A DNA stretch of 64,000 bases from Paraflavisolibacter caeni (lineage in GTDB: Bacteria > Bacteroidota > Bacteroidia > Chitinophagales > Chitinophagaceae): the NCBI RefSeq assembly GCF_025628885.1, contig NZ_JAOTIF010000016.1, positions 1-64,000 of the forward strand, read 5' to 3'. A model generated the notes under the pieces. The model ran no database searches. It had not been told where the DNA came from and worked only from the letters and a program-made list of their open reading frames with translations. How positions within the stretch are numbered: position 1 is the stretch's first letter; every line of letters starts with the position of its first letter. Position numbers and translations under genes: made by a program. Below are positions 43,779 through 52,698 of the stretch, one piece after another.

Positions 43779-45920
43779 ATGTCGGTTTTTAACCAGTCGA
43801 GGAGTTATATTATTCGGATACTTTTTGTTGTTGTTTTCCTGTTGATCATAGCGCAACTTTTTAACCTTCAAGTAGTTTCCAGTAAGTACCAGAAGTTGGC
43901 GCAGGAGAATGCTGTATTCCGCAAAGTGATTTATCCGCCCCGAGGAATTGTATATGACCGTAAAAACAGGGCAATTGTTAATAATACATTGATGTATGAC
44001 CTGATGGTAACACCATCGGAGGTGAAGGGGCTTGATACGGCCTATCTCTGCCAGTTGCTGGAAATTGATACGGCAGAGTTCAAAGCCCGTATGCTAAATC
44101 TTATCTTCAAGAATGGGCGTTACCGGCCTTCGGCTCTTGAACCATTGTTGTCGAATGAGAAATACGCACGTCTTCAAGAAAACATGTGGCGTTTTAACAG
44201 GGGGTTCTTTTTACAGGAGCGCCCGGTACGCACCTATCCTTTTAATGTAGGTGCTCACTTCATGGGTTATATTGGAGAGGCGGACCCCAAAATTATCGCC
44301 CAGTCAAACGGGTTCTACCAGCCTGGTGATTATGTTGGCCGGAGTGGATTGGAAGCGTATTATGAAAGAATCCTGATGGGCCAGCGTGGGGTACAGTTCT
44401 TAATTAAGGATAATAAGAACCGCCTGGTCGGTAATTATGAAAACGGGGAGTTTGACACGGCATTTGTTGCAGGCCGCGGATTGCGCACTTATGTAGATGT
44501 GGAAGTGCAGAAATTGGCGGAGAAGCTGATGACCAATAAAGTAGGAGCCGTGGTAGCCATTGAGCCTAAGACTGGCGGGATCATTGCCATGACCTCAGGT
44601 CCCAACTTTGACCCTAGCTTATTAACAGGCTCTAATTTCAAGAAAACCTATGGCAAGTTTGTACTGGATGTTTCCCGTCCGTTGCTGAACCGTGCTATTA
44701 AAGGGCAATATCCACCTGGGTCTACCTTTAAGCCACTCGGCGGACTGGTGGCATTGGATGAAGGATTGATCACCCCTTCTTTTGGATATCCCTGCGGAGG
44801 CCGCTATTATGCCTGTGGTATTGGCAAACCAGCTTGTACGCACTCCGGTGGGGGGCATGCTGCTACTCTTCGTTTGGCTATTGCCAATTCCTGTAACTCC
44901 TATTTTACCCATGTTTACCGCATGGCTGCAGACAACCCGAAGTATGGAGGTGTAAAGAAAGGTTACGCTAAATGGAGGGAATATATGAACGCTTTCGGCC
45001 TGGGCACAAGAATTGGTATTGACCTGCCCAGTGAAGACAAGGGTAATATTCCCGATACGTCGGTTTATAATAAGGTATACCGAAATGTTTGGAGCTCCTG
45101 TACTAACCTTACTTTGGGTATTGGCCAGGATATGATGACGGCAACGCCGTTACAATTGGCCAATGCCATGTGCATTATTGCCAATAAAGGATATTATTAT
45201 ACACCTCACTTCGTAAAATCGGTTGACAACGAATCAAAAGAAGATACAGCTATTCTAAGCAAGTTCAGGGTAAAGCATGAACCTTTGACACATATTTCCG
45301 ATTCTGCTTTTAACGCCGTTATCTGGGGTATGCAGGATGTGGTGACGGCTGGTACAGCCAGGGGTGCTGCCATTCCCGGTATTAATATATGTGCTAAAAC
45401 CGGTACGGCTCAAAACTTCCGTTTTATCAATGGTAAGAAGATCGAGCTGAATGAAAACTCGATGTTTGTTTGCTTTGCTCCCCGTGAGAATCCTAAGATA
45501 GCCGTTGCGGTTGTTGTGGAAAATGCAGGTTTTGGTTCCACGGCAGCAGCGCCGATCGCATCATTATTAGTGGAAAAATTTTTAAATGATACCCTTCGCC
45601 CTGAGAGTGTAAAGAAAGCACAGGCTATGGCGGAAAAAAACCTGATGCCAAGCATTCTGGCACTGGAACAACATATTGCAGACTCTGCCAGGGCTTACAA
45701 GTGGTATGAAATGTATAAAGACAGCAGTTTAATCAACAAGTATCTGAACAGGAAATCTTCTCCAACAGAAAAGAAAGATTCTGATACCAAACAACCAGAT
45801 AAAACAGAACCTGCCAAGAAGCCAACTCCAGCGCCACAGCGTGTGGCAATTACCTTTAGGGCTGAAACAGTGCTGCCAGAAGAACGTTACATTGTAAAAA
45901 GAAAAACACCTGTTGTATAA
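43779..45920 (+). CDS. mrdA: Penicillin-binding protein 2 (peptidoglycan transpeptidase)
   Basis: A 713-residue class B PBP of the elongasome. One N-terminal membrane anchor (~10-27, 'RILFVVVFLLIIAQLF') precedes the dimerisation domain with 'PPRGIVYDRKNRAIVNN'. The transpeptidase motifs are S-x-x-K in 'YPPGSTFKPLGGL', S-x-N in 'ANSCNSYF' and K-T-G in 'CAKTGTAQN'. 'ISKRRG'-type loops are normal. A C-terminal Lys/Pro-rich tail (~645-713) is an extension beyond the catalytic domain. rodA begins directly after its stop codon. mreB, mreC and mreD, often upstream, are not in this window. Confidence 0.95.
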   Translation: MSVFNQSRSYIIRILFVVVFLLIIAQLFNLQVVSSKYQKLAQENAVFRKVIYPPRGIVYDRKNRAIVNNTLMYDLMVTPSEVKGLDTAYLCQLLEIDTAEFKARMLNLIFKNGRYRPSALEPLLSNEKYARLQENMWRFNRGFFLQERPVRTYPFNVGAHFMGYIGEADPKIIAQSNGFYQPGDYVGRSGLEAYYERILMGQRGVQFLIKDNKNRLVGNYENGEFDTAFVAGRGLRTYVDVEVQKLAEKLMTNKVGAVVAIEPKTGGIIAMTSGPNFDPSLLTGSNFKKTYGKFVLDVSRPLLNRAIKGQYPPGSTFKPLGGLVALDEGLITPSFGYPCGGRYYACGIGKPACTHSGGGHAATLRLAIANSCNSYFTHVYRMAADNPKYGGVKKGYAKWREYMNAFGLGTRIGIDLPSEDKGNIPDTSVYNKVYRNVWSSCTNLTLGIGQDMMTATPLQLANAMCIIANKGYYYTPHFVKSVDNESKEDTAILSKFRVKHEPLTHISDSAFNAVIWGMQDVVTAGTARGAAIPGINICAKTGTAQNFRFINGKKIELNENSMFVCFAPRENPKIAVAVVVENAGFGSTAAAPIASLLVEKFLNDTLRPESVKKAQAMAEKNLMPSILALEQHIADSARAYKWYEMYKDSSLINKYLNRKSSPTEKKDSDTKQPDKTEPAKKPTPAPQRVAITFRAETVLPEERYIVKRKTPVV

Positions 45921-47258
45921 ATGAACAGAAATAATGTTGGCCTATCTAAAGGTATAGATGTGATCATGGTATGGCTATACCTGCTGCTGGTATCTATTGG
46001 CATTATGGCCATCTTTGCCGTAACCTATCGTGAAGGAGACTCAATTGTTGCCAGTTTTTTTTCTTTCCAGACTGATTACAGCAAACAGTTTTACTTTTTT
46101 ATCATTGCAGCATTCATTGGAATTTTTATCCTGCTTACGGATAGCAAGTTCTTTACGGCTACTGCCAATATCTGGTATGCGGTCGGTATATTTTTCATGT
46201 TGCTGGTATTTCCCTTTCACTCGAATGTTAAGGGAACGGAATCCATTATCCGCTTTGGCGGCTTCCAGTTTCAACCTGCAGAATTTTGTAAGGTGAGCGT
46301 ATGCCTTGCCCTGTCAAAATATCTATCTCGTCCCGATACAGATTTCACCAAAGGCCGGTCTCAATTGATTGCCATGGCAATTGCCTTAACGCCAGCTATG
46401 CTGAGTATTATGCAAAGTGAGACGGGGCTGGCGCTGGTATATTTTTCATTTTTCCTGGTCATGTACCGTGAAGGGCTTTCTCCAACAATATTGGTGATTG
46501 GCTTTTCGATGGCTGTGCTGGTAGTGGCTACCATTGTGGTGGAACCTAATACACTGGCTATTATTTTAACGGCCATTGCTGGTATTTATGCTTATTTCAA
46601 CCGCCGCCAGATCAAGCGCAGGAAGTCATCTTTAGTCACAATCATTTTTGTATGGCTGCTTTGTGTAGGTGTACAGCGTTTTGCCGTTCCGTTTATTTTC
46701 ACCCATGTATTACAGAAGCACCAGGTAGAACGGATCTTTTCGCTATTTGGTAAAGACAATCCTTATGCAAAGGGGTTCATGGCTGTACAAGAAGGAGGGG
46801 ACGCTAAAAAAGAGGGCGTTAATGATTACAACGTAAAGCAGTCTAAAATTGCCATCGGATCAGGCGGTGTGGTGGGTAAAGGATTGTTGAACGGCACACA
46901 GACCCGTTACGATTTTGTACCCGAACAGCGTACGGACTTTATCTTTTGTACTATAGGTGAAGGTTTTGGTTTTGTAGGGACCACCTTACTGCTTGTCATT
47001 TATCTTATTCTTTTGTTCCGCATTGTTACCCTAGCCGAACGACAGCGAAGTGTTTTCAGCCGATGTTATGCGTATGGGGTGGCAGCAGTTTTCTTCTTTC
47101 ACATCACTATTAATGTAGCAATGACGGTGGGGCTGGCTCCGGTGATCGGTATTCCGCTGCCGCTGGTCAGTTATGGGGGAACGGCTTTGCTGACGTTTAC
47201 GATTTTGTTATTTATTTTGATCAGGTTGGATGCGGACAGGCAGATGGTGTTGAGATAA
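45921..47258 (+). CDS. rodA: RodA peptidoglycan glycosyltransferase (SEDS)
   Basis: A 445-residue polytopic SEDS family protein that polymerises lipid II together with PBP2. About ten helices are visible. Signature blocks: 'GGFQFQPAEFCKVSVCLALSKYLS', 'MLSIMQSETGLALVYFSFF' (with the conserved Asp position replaced by Glu in 'QSETG'), 'GSGGVVGKGLLNGTQTRYDFVPEQRTDFIFCTIGEGFGF' and 'PLPLVSYGGTALL'. The ATG follows the mrdA TAA immediately (TAAATG), showing tight translational coupling. Confidence 0.95.
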   Translation: MNRNNVGLSKGIDVIMVWLYLLLVSIGIMAIFAVTYREGDSIVASFFSFQTDYSKQFYFFIIAAFIGIFILLTDSKFFTATANIWYAVGIFFMLLVFPFHSNVKGTESIIRFGGFQFQPAEFCKVSVCLALSKYLSRPDTDFTKGRSQLIAMAIALTPAMLSIMQSETGLALVYFSFFLVMYREGLSPTILVIGFSMAVLVVATIVVEPNTLAIILTAIAGIYAYFNRRQIKRRKSSLVTIIFVWLLCVGVQRFAVPFIFTHVLQKHQVERIFSLFGKDNPYAKGFMAVQEGGDAKKEGVNDYNVKQSKIAIGSGGVVGKGLLNGTQTRYDFVPEQRTDFIFCTIGEGFGFVGTTLLLVIYLILLFRIVTLAERQRSVFSRCYAYGVAAVFFFHITINVAMTVGLAPVIGIPLPLVSYGGTALLTFTILLFILIRLDADRQMVLR

Positions 47259-47276
47259 AATTAATTTTTAGGATAC

Positions 47277-48026
47277 ATGACTATAATTCCTCTTTCTGAA
47301 GGGTCGTTTACGATTGATAAGACAAAGCAATTTGTACCCTTTGACGATGAGCAACATAATTTACAGGACCGGCCTGTTGGTAGTTTGCTGGTAGAAATAC
47401 AACCGTTTATCGTAAAAACTCCAAAAGATATTCTGCTTCTCGATACTGGTTTGGGATTTCATGATCAAAAGCGTGATGAGATGCAATTACATGCATCATT
47501 AAAAAAGGCTGGTATCAGGCCGGAGGAAGTGACGAAGGTATTGATGACACATCTGCACAAAGATCATGCAGGCGGTATTTGCCTGGACACTGATCATTCT
47601 CGTCTTTCTTTGCCTAATGCCACTTATTATGTACAAAAGAGAGAATTGGACTTTGCCCTGAAAACAGGTTTTCCTTCTTTTATACCTGAAGAATTGGAGC
47701 CGTTGACAAAGTCGCCCCAGGTAGAACTACTGCATGAAGATGAAGGCGTAATCGATGATTATATTTCTTACCAACTTACCAGCGGTCATTCGCCTTTTCA
47801 CCAGGCATTCTGGATCAGGGAGGGTAATGAGACTGTTTTCTTTGGAGGCGATGAGGCACCCCAGCTTCAACAGATGAAAGTAAAGTACAAGACCAAATAC
47901 GATTTCAATCCAGATAAAGCATTGCAGTTGCGCCAGTTGTGGTGGCAGCAGGGACAAGAAGAAGGGTGGACGTTTTTGTTTTATCATGATATAAAACATC
48001 CGACATACGGTACCCCTAATCCCTAA
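47277..48026 (+). CDS. Metallo-beta-lactamase fold hydrolase
   Basis: A 249-residue MBL-fold enzyme. Metal motif H-x-H-x-D-H is seen in 'MTHLHKDHAGG', with later ligands in 'LTSGHSPFHQAF' and 'VFFGGDEAPQ' and a His near the C-terminus ('FYHDIKHP'). It probably hydrolyses a thioester, lactone or phosphodiester; the substrate is unknown. It lies 18 bp after rodA and may be in the same transcript. Its stop (TAA, 48024-48026) lies in a palindrome that also supplies the kynA stop. Confidence 0.87.
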   Translation: MTIIPLSEGSFTIDKTKQFVPFDDEQHNLQDRPVGSLLVEIQPFIVKTPKDILLLDTGLGFHDQKRDEMQLHASLKKAGIRPEEVTKVLMTHLHKDHAGGICLDTDHSRLSLPNATYYVQKRELDFALKTGFPSFIPEELEPLTKSPQVELLHEDEGVIDDYISYQLTSGHSPFHQAFWIREGNETVFFGGDEAPQLQQMKVKYKTKYDFNPDKALQLRQLWWQQGQEEGWTFLFYHDIKHPTYGTPNP

Positions 48027-48031
48027 AGGGA
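48020..48031. repeat. Palindrome TCCCTAAAGGGA at convergent stop codons
   Basis: TCCCT-AA-AGGGA, containing TAA on the plus strand (stop of the MBL gene) and TAG on the minus strand (stop of kynA). It is one of three related palindromes in the window (also 49086-49099 and 58598-58608). Confidence 0.8.
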
Positions 48032-49129
48032 TGCAACAAAGCCCAATTCTTTTTCGATTTCTTTTGGCAATTGGGGTAATCTCCGGCGTTCGATGAGGAA
48101 GGAGGTAAGTTGGGCTATTTCTTTATATATATAGTGTTTGTCGGCGGCGGACTTGAGATAATCCCTGCCGCTGCTACCACCTGTGCCAATGCGGGTACCG
48201 ATCATACGGTGTACCATGTTCATATGACGATGGCGCCAGGTACTTAGCTGTTCGTCGATTTCCAGCAAATTATTCAGTAATTGAAAGGGTAGCTGCAGGA
48301 GGGGGTATCCCCGGTAGAGCATAATGAACAGAGCTGCCCTATTGGCTTTGGCGGATAAGGTATACTGCGATTCGCGATGCTGCTGGAAAAATACCTCGTC
48401 AAAGGACTCTAAGTTGTTCTTTTCAGCTTCGGCCAGGCTATTGGCGTAACGACTCTTGTATTCCCTCCAGAATGGATGGGTATCGTCTTCTTTTGGCACA
48501 AGAGAAAAGTTATTCCATTTCTCCGTTTTATCAAAAAAGGGCATGCGCTCCAACCAGGCATTTACCAGTTGAAACAACGATTGCTCACTTTCTGCTTTTT
48601 TGATTATGTCTATATGTTCCTGCCGAAGCTGGGAGGTATAATACTCTTTTCCATGGCGGTTCTCGAACTTTAAACCCAGTTTGGCCTCGAGCAGTTTGAA
48701 TTGCCAGCTTTGAAAGCCGGAGGCGGGCCGCAGCATGTCGCGGAAATCAAGGAAGTCCATAGGCGTCATTGTTTCCAGAATATCTATCTGGTGTATGAGG
48801 ACACGCAAGATGACTGCCATCCGGTTGATTCGATGGACAACTATTTGCAGTTCAGGAGAATTATCGTTGAGCGCAGGTTTACGCATGATCTCCAGAATGG
48901 AACCGGCCTCGTGGTGCAGCTGTTTGAACCATAGCTCATAGGCTTGATGTATAATGATGAAGAGCATTTCATCGTGGGCAGAAATGTCGTGCTTAGCACT
49001 TTCAGGGTCCTGGGCGTTGAGGATCTTGTCGAGCTGGAGATAGTCGTGGTAATGGAGCCCGCTCATACCCCCGCTCTCACCCCCGTCCCCTAAAGGGGAG
49101 CCAAGGTCGAACATTATTTTGGTGTCCAT
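48023..49129 (-). CDS. kynA: Tryptophan 2,3-dioxygenase
   Basis: A 368-residue heme enzyme opening the tryptophan indole ring to N-formylkynurenine, the first step of the kynurenine route. 'HYHDYLQLDKILNAQ', 'DEMLFIIIHQAYELWFKQLHHE', 'DFLDFRDMLRPASGFQSWQF' and 'RIGTGGSSGRDYLKSA' are family hallmarks, including the substrate loop GTGGSSG. The start at 49129 gives an unusual leader encoded across the palindrome at 49086-49099; the internal ATG at 49066 (MSGLHYHDY) may be the true start. No other kynurenine genes are nearby. Confidence 0.93.
   Translation of the reverse strand: MDTKIMFDLGSPLGDGGESGGMSGLHYHDYLQLDKILNAQDPESAKHDISAHDEMLFIIIHQAYELWFKQLHHEAGSILEIMRKPALNDNSPELQIVVHRINRMAVILRVLIHQIDILETMTPMDFLDFRDMLRPASGFQSWQFKLLEAKLGLKFENRHGKEYYTSQLRQEHIDIIKKAESEQSLFQLVNAWLERMPFFDKTEKWNNFSLVPKEDDTHPFWREYKSRYANSLAEAEKNNLESFDEVFFQQHRESQYTLSAKANRAALFIMLYRGYPLLQLPFQLLNNLLEIDEQLSTWRHRHMNMVHRMIGTRIGTGGSSGRDYLKSAADKHYIYKEIAQLTSFLIERRRLPQLPKEIEKELGFVASL
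49086..49099. repeat. Palindrome TCCCCTAAAGGGGA near the kynA start
   Basis: TCCCCT-AA-AGGGGA lies between the two possible kynA start codons. If the upstream start is used it is translated as part of the leader; if the ATG at 49066 is used it is in the 5' untranslated region. Confidence 0.8.
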
Positions 49130-49215
49130 TTATGACTTAAAGGTTTATGGTTAAAAGTTAGTAATTCTATTTTACTAAAACCTTATTTAAGTGATGTGGG
49201 AGATGGAGGCGTATA

Positions 49216-49244
49216 AGAAAAAAGGGCAATCACAAGGACTGCCC
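49216..49244 (-). terminator. Intrinsic terminator of purD
   Basis: On the minus strand, GGGCAGT / ATTGCCC forms a 7-bp stem (one G-U) with a 7-nt loop, followed by TTTTTTCTT. It lies about 80 bp after the purD stop codon. Confidence 0.7.
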
Positions 49245-49322
49245 AAAGATGTACATTGCTATATATTATGGCGTTGCAGCATTGATGCGCTCCGCCTTAG
49301 ACACTGGGGTGTGGGGCTTCTA

Positions 49323-50600
49323 TTATTTAAATTCGTAGCCGATGTCGCGGCGGTAGTACATGCCGGAAAATTGGATCTGGCGCATACCTTGCTTGCTTTT
49401 TTTAATAGCCTCCTTCAAGGTATCTCCTAGCCCGGTAGCGCAAATAACCCGGCCACCTTTGGTTACGATGTTATCGCCTTCGGCTTTTGTGCCGGCATGG
49501 AAAATAATGGTGTCTTCCACTTCTTCCTCAAGGCCACAAATTTCAAAACCAGTTAAATAATCGTTGGGATACCCACCGCTTACAGCTACAATGGTTGCGG
49601 CAAACCGTTCGTCTGTCTCAACGGTCGCTCCTTCCAGCTTTTGCTGTGCGGCTGCAATCAACAAGGGCACGAGGTCGCTTTTCAGGCGAGGCATTACCAC
49701 TTCTGTTTCAGGGTCGCCCATGCGGCAGTTGTATTCTATCACATAGGGCTCTCCTGCCACTTTAATCAGTCCAAAGAACACAAATCCTTTATAGTCCAGG
49801 TTGTCCTTAGCCAGACCGGCGATTGTTGGTTCAACAACCTTTTGAATTACTTTTTGCATGAAGGCATCATCTGCAAAAGGCACAGGGCTAATCGCGCCCA
49901 TACCACCTGTATTCAATCCTGTATCGCCTTCACCAATGCGCTTATAGTCTTTGGCTTCAGGCAGCAGTACATAATTTTTACCGTCGGTGAGTGCAAATAC
50001 TGAAAGTTCAATGCCGTCCAAGAACTGTTCGATCACCACTTTTTTACTTGCTTCGCCGAATTTAGACTGCTGAATCATTTGTTCAAATTCCCTTAGAGCT
50101 TCCTGGTGAGTTTGGGCAATGATCACTCCCTTTCCGGCAGCTAAACCGTCAGCTTTCAAAACAATTGGTAAAGAATGCTGCTGGATGTATTGTTTTCCCA
50201 GTTCGAAATTATCGGCTGTAAACTCCTGATAAGCAGCAGTAGGAATTCCGTGCCGCTGCATGAAAGCTTTTGCGTAGGCTTTGCTTCCTTCCAATTGGGC
50301 AGCTTCCTGGGAAGGTCCAATGATCAATAAATGGCTCAAGCTAGCTTCTTTTTTCAGGAAATCAACCAATCCTTTTACCAGCGGCTCTTCAGGCCCTACA
50401 ACCAGTAGTCCTATGTTTTTATCCAGGCAACAATTTTTGATTGCTTCAAAATCGGTAACCGAGAAAGGGAGGTTTGTACCCAGTTCTGCCGTTCCGGGAT
50501 TGCCTGGGGCAATCAATAAGTTTTCACAATGTTCACTTTGCGCCATTTTCCATGCCAGTGCATGTTCGCGGCCGCCAGAGCCTAATAAAAGAATGTTCAT
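49323..50600 (-). CDS. purD: Phosphoribosylamine-glycine ligase
   Basis: A 425-residue ATP-grasp enzyme, second step of purine biosynthesis, joining glycine to phosphoribosylamine. 'NILLLGSGGREHALAWKMAQS' is the N-terminal signature. 'PIVLKADGLAAGKGVIIAQT' is the ATP-grasp loop and 'YVIEYNCRMGDPETEVVMPRL' the metal-binding PurD signature. The C-terminal domain '...GGRVICATGLGDTLKEAIKKS' is complete. Length is normal. It is transcribed alone and divergent from the peptide transporter. Confidence 0.96.
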   Translation of the reverse strand: MNILLLGSGGREHALAWKMAQSEHCENLLIAPGNPGTAELGTNLPFSVTDFEAIKNCCLDKNIGLLVVGPEEPLVKGLVDFLKKEASLSHLLIIGPSQEAAQLEGSKAYAKAFMQRHGIPTAAYQEFTADNFELGKQYIQQHSLPIVLKADGLAAGKGVIIAQTHQEALREFEQMIQQSKFGEASKKVVIEQFLDGIELSVFALTDGKNYVLLPEAKDYKRIGEGDTGLNTGGMGAISPVPFADDAFMQKVIQKVVEPTIAGLAKDNLDYKGFVFFGLIKVAGEPYVIEYNCRMGDPETEVVMPRLKSDLVPLLIAAAQQKLEGATVETDERFAATIVAVSGGYPNDYLTGFEICGLEEEVEDTIIFHAGTKAEGDNIVTKGGRVICATGLGDTLKEAIKKSKQGMRQIQFSGMYYRRDIGYEFK

Positions 50601-50787
50601 ACAATTGGTTTAAATGTTCGCGGGTATGCAGGTTCAGGGGTTTGGGTATTAAATGTTTTCAAAATTTTTATCGTTAAAAATGCAGGAACCACCGTCTTTT
50701 CAACTGCTTTTGAATGAAAACTCTAAATCAACACTCGCGAACCTGTAAACTTGCGAACTTTTTTTCTGGACTGCAATTTCGGTCAAG

Positions 50788-50816
50788 ATTGTTAAACGCC
50801 GGAGGAATTATATTTG
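50788..50816 (+). promoter_or_regulatory. Probable promoter of the POT transporter gene
   Basis: TATATTTG at 50809-50816 exactly fits the -7 consensus TAnnTTTG. ATTG at 50788-50791, 17 bp upstream, is an acceptable -33 box. The leader to the ATG at 50883 would be about 60 nt. Confidence 0.5.
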
Positions 50817-50882
50817 AGCCGATAATTTTTCTTATTTTAATTCAATAATCCAAGTACTTTTTTAATTCTTAATTGTTTACGT

Positions 50883-52577
50883 ATGAATATTACAGCGGCG
50901 GATGAGGCCATCCTGCAGGAGTCAAAAGCCCAGAAGGGGCATCCAAAAGGTTTAGGCGTTTTGTTTACAACGGAAATGTGGGAGCGCTTCAACTTTTATG
51001 GAATGCGGGCCTTGCTTACACTGTTTCTTGCCAAATCTCTTTTAATGGGCGAAAAAGAGGCTTCCATTATTTATGGTGGCTTTTTGGGCCTTTGTTACCT
51101 GACACCAATGCTTGGTGGGTATATATCGGATAAGTATTTAGGAAACCGCAACTGTATTACATTGGGCGGTTTGACCATGGGTATCGGACAGCTCTTGCTG
51201 TTTTCAAGTGCCAGTGTTTTCCAGGGAAATATCGAACTAGCCAAGACCCTAATGTGGGTGGCATTGGGCGTTATTATTATGGGCAACGGCTTTTTCAAAC
51301 CCAATATCTCCTCAATGGTGGGGCAGTTGTATCCTAAAGAACAAAAGAACAAGCTGGATTCCGCATTCACCATTTTTTACATGGGTATCAACATTGGCGC
51401 CTTGCTGGGACAAACCATTTGTCCGCTTGTTGGTGACGTGGAAGTAAACGGAGTAAGAGATCTCACTGCTTTTAAATGGGGTTTCCTGGCTGCTGGTATT
51501 GCCATGTTTTTGGGTGTAATCATTTTCTCTATCCTGAAAAATAAATATGTAGTTACACCTGAAGGGCAGGCTATTGGAGGAAAGCCGCAAAAGAATGTTG
51601 CTTATGATGATGAAGCAGGACAGGCTAAATTCAGCAAGAATGCTATTAGAGGTTCTTTAGTTGCTGCCGCTGCATTGATTGCCTTCTTTTATTTTGTTGC
51701 CGGTCAAAATATTATTTATTCCTTTATTTATAGTAGCGGCTTGACACTGGCCGGCCTGATCATGACAGACCAATCGCTGACCAAAGTAGAGCGCCAGAGA
51801 ATCCTGGTTCTGTACATCGCCGCCTTCTTTGTAATCTTTTTTTGGGCAGCATTTGAACAGGCAGGTTCTTCTTTAACGTTCATTGCCGATAACCAAACGG
51901 ACACTAGAATATTGGGCTGGAGGATGCCACCGAGCATGGTTCAAAACTTCAATGGTCTATTCGTGATCATATTTGCGCTGCCCTTCAGTGCCCTTTGGAT
52001 CTGGCTGAGCAAAAGAAATGCAGAACCTATCTCCCCTGTGAAACAAGCATTTGGCCTTGCCCTGATTGCTTTAGGATACCTGATTATTGCTATGCAGGTA
52101 AAAGGTCTGGGTACTGCCGGAAAGATCGGAGTTATCTGGCTGATCGTCCTCTATCTTTTACATACCTGGGGAGAACTTTGCCTGTCACCCATAGGTTTGT
52201 CATTAGTTGCCAAGCTGGCACCAAGACGTTTTTCATCTTTGCTGATGGGTGTGTGGTTTTTAAGTAATGCTGCAGGTTACGCACTGACAGGTACTTTAGG
52301 AGCATTGTTGCCACCAACGGGAGACAAGTATGCTACTGCTGCTGAAAAAGGAATCAACCTGCAAGGCGTATTAGACGGAACGGCACAATTAACCCAGGAG
52401 CAAACGGCTTTCCTGGCCGAGCAGAAAATTGCCACTGCTTACCCGCAATTTGCTGGCTTTACGATTCATAACCTATATGAATTCTTTATGGTGTTTGTGA
52501 TTCTTTGCGGTGTGGCTTCTGTTATTTTGTATTTGCTGTCACCGATATTGAAACGGATGATGCATGGCGTACGATAA
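50883..52577 (+). CDS. POT/PTR family proton-dependent peptide transporter
   Basis: A 564-residue inner-membrane importer of di- and tripeptides driven by protons. The E-x-x-E-R-F motif is in 'TTEMWERFNFYGMRALL'. 'YGGFLGLCYLTPMLGGYISDKYLG' and 'GNGFFKPNISSMVGQLY' are the PTR2 signatures, and 'FYMGINIGALLG' follows. About 14 hydrophobic helices are visible, as in bacterial POT proteins with two extra helices. It is transcribed alone, with a predicted promoter before it and a terminator after it. Confidence 0.94.
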   Translation: MNITAADEAILQESKAQKGHPKGLGVLFTTEMWERFNFYGMRALLTLFLAKSLLMGEKEASIIYGGFLGLCYLTPMLGGYISDKYLGNRNCITLGGLTMGIGQLLLFSSASVFQGNIELAKTLMWVALGVIIMGNGFFKPNISSMVGQLYPKEQKNKLDSAFTIFYMGINIGALLGQTICPLVGDVEVNGVRDLTAFKWGFLAAGIAMFLGVIIFSILKNKYVVTPEGQAIGGKPQKNVAYDDEAGQAKFSKNAIRGSLVAAAALIAFFYFVAGQNIIYSFIYSSGLTLAGLIMTDQSLTKVERQRILVLYIAAFFVIFFWAAFEQAGSSLTFIADNQTDTRILGWRMPPSMVQNFNGLFVIIFALPFSALWIWLSKRNAEPISPVKQAFGLALIALGYLIIAMQVKGLGTAGKIGVIWLIVLYLLHTWGELCLSPIGLSLVAKLAPRRFSSLLMGVWFLSNAAGYALTGTLGALLPPTGDKYATAAEKGINLQGVLDGTAQLTQEQTAFLAEQKIATAYPQFAGFTIHNLYEFFMVFVILCGVASVILYLLSPILKRMMHGVR

Positions 52578-52655
52578 GTTTGGGTAGTTCTATTTAAATC
52601 TGTAAATTGCCCACGATCCGGGTTAACCGGGTGTCTAACGTTTGCATGCCTAACT

Positions 52656-52691
52656 AAAAGAGGATGTTTCATTTCAGAAACATCCTCTTTT
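52656..52691. terminator. Bidirectional terminator after the POT transporter
   Basis: A 15-bp perfect stem AAAAGAGGATGTTTC / GAAACATCCTCTTTT with a 6-nt loop and a long T tract. It separates the convergent POT transporter and DUF1501 genes. Confidence 0.88.
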
Positions 52692-52698
52692 TTTATGT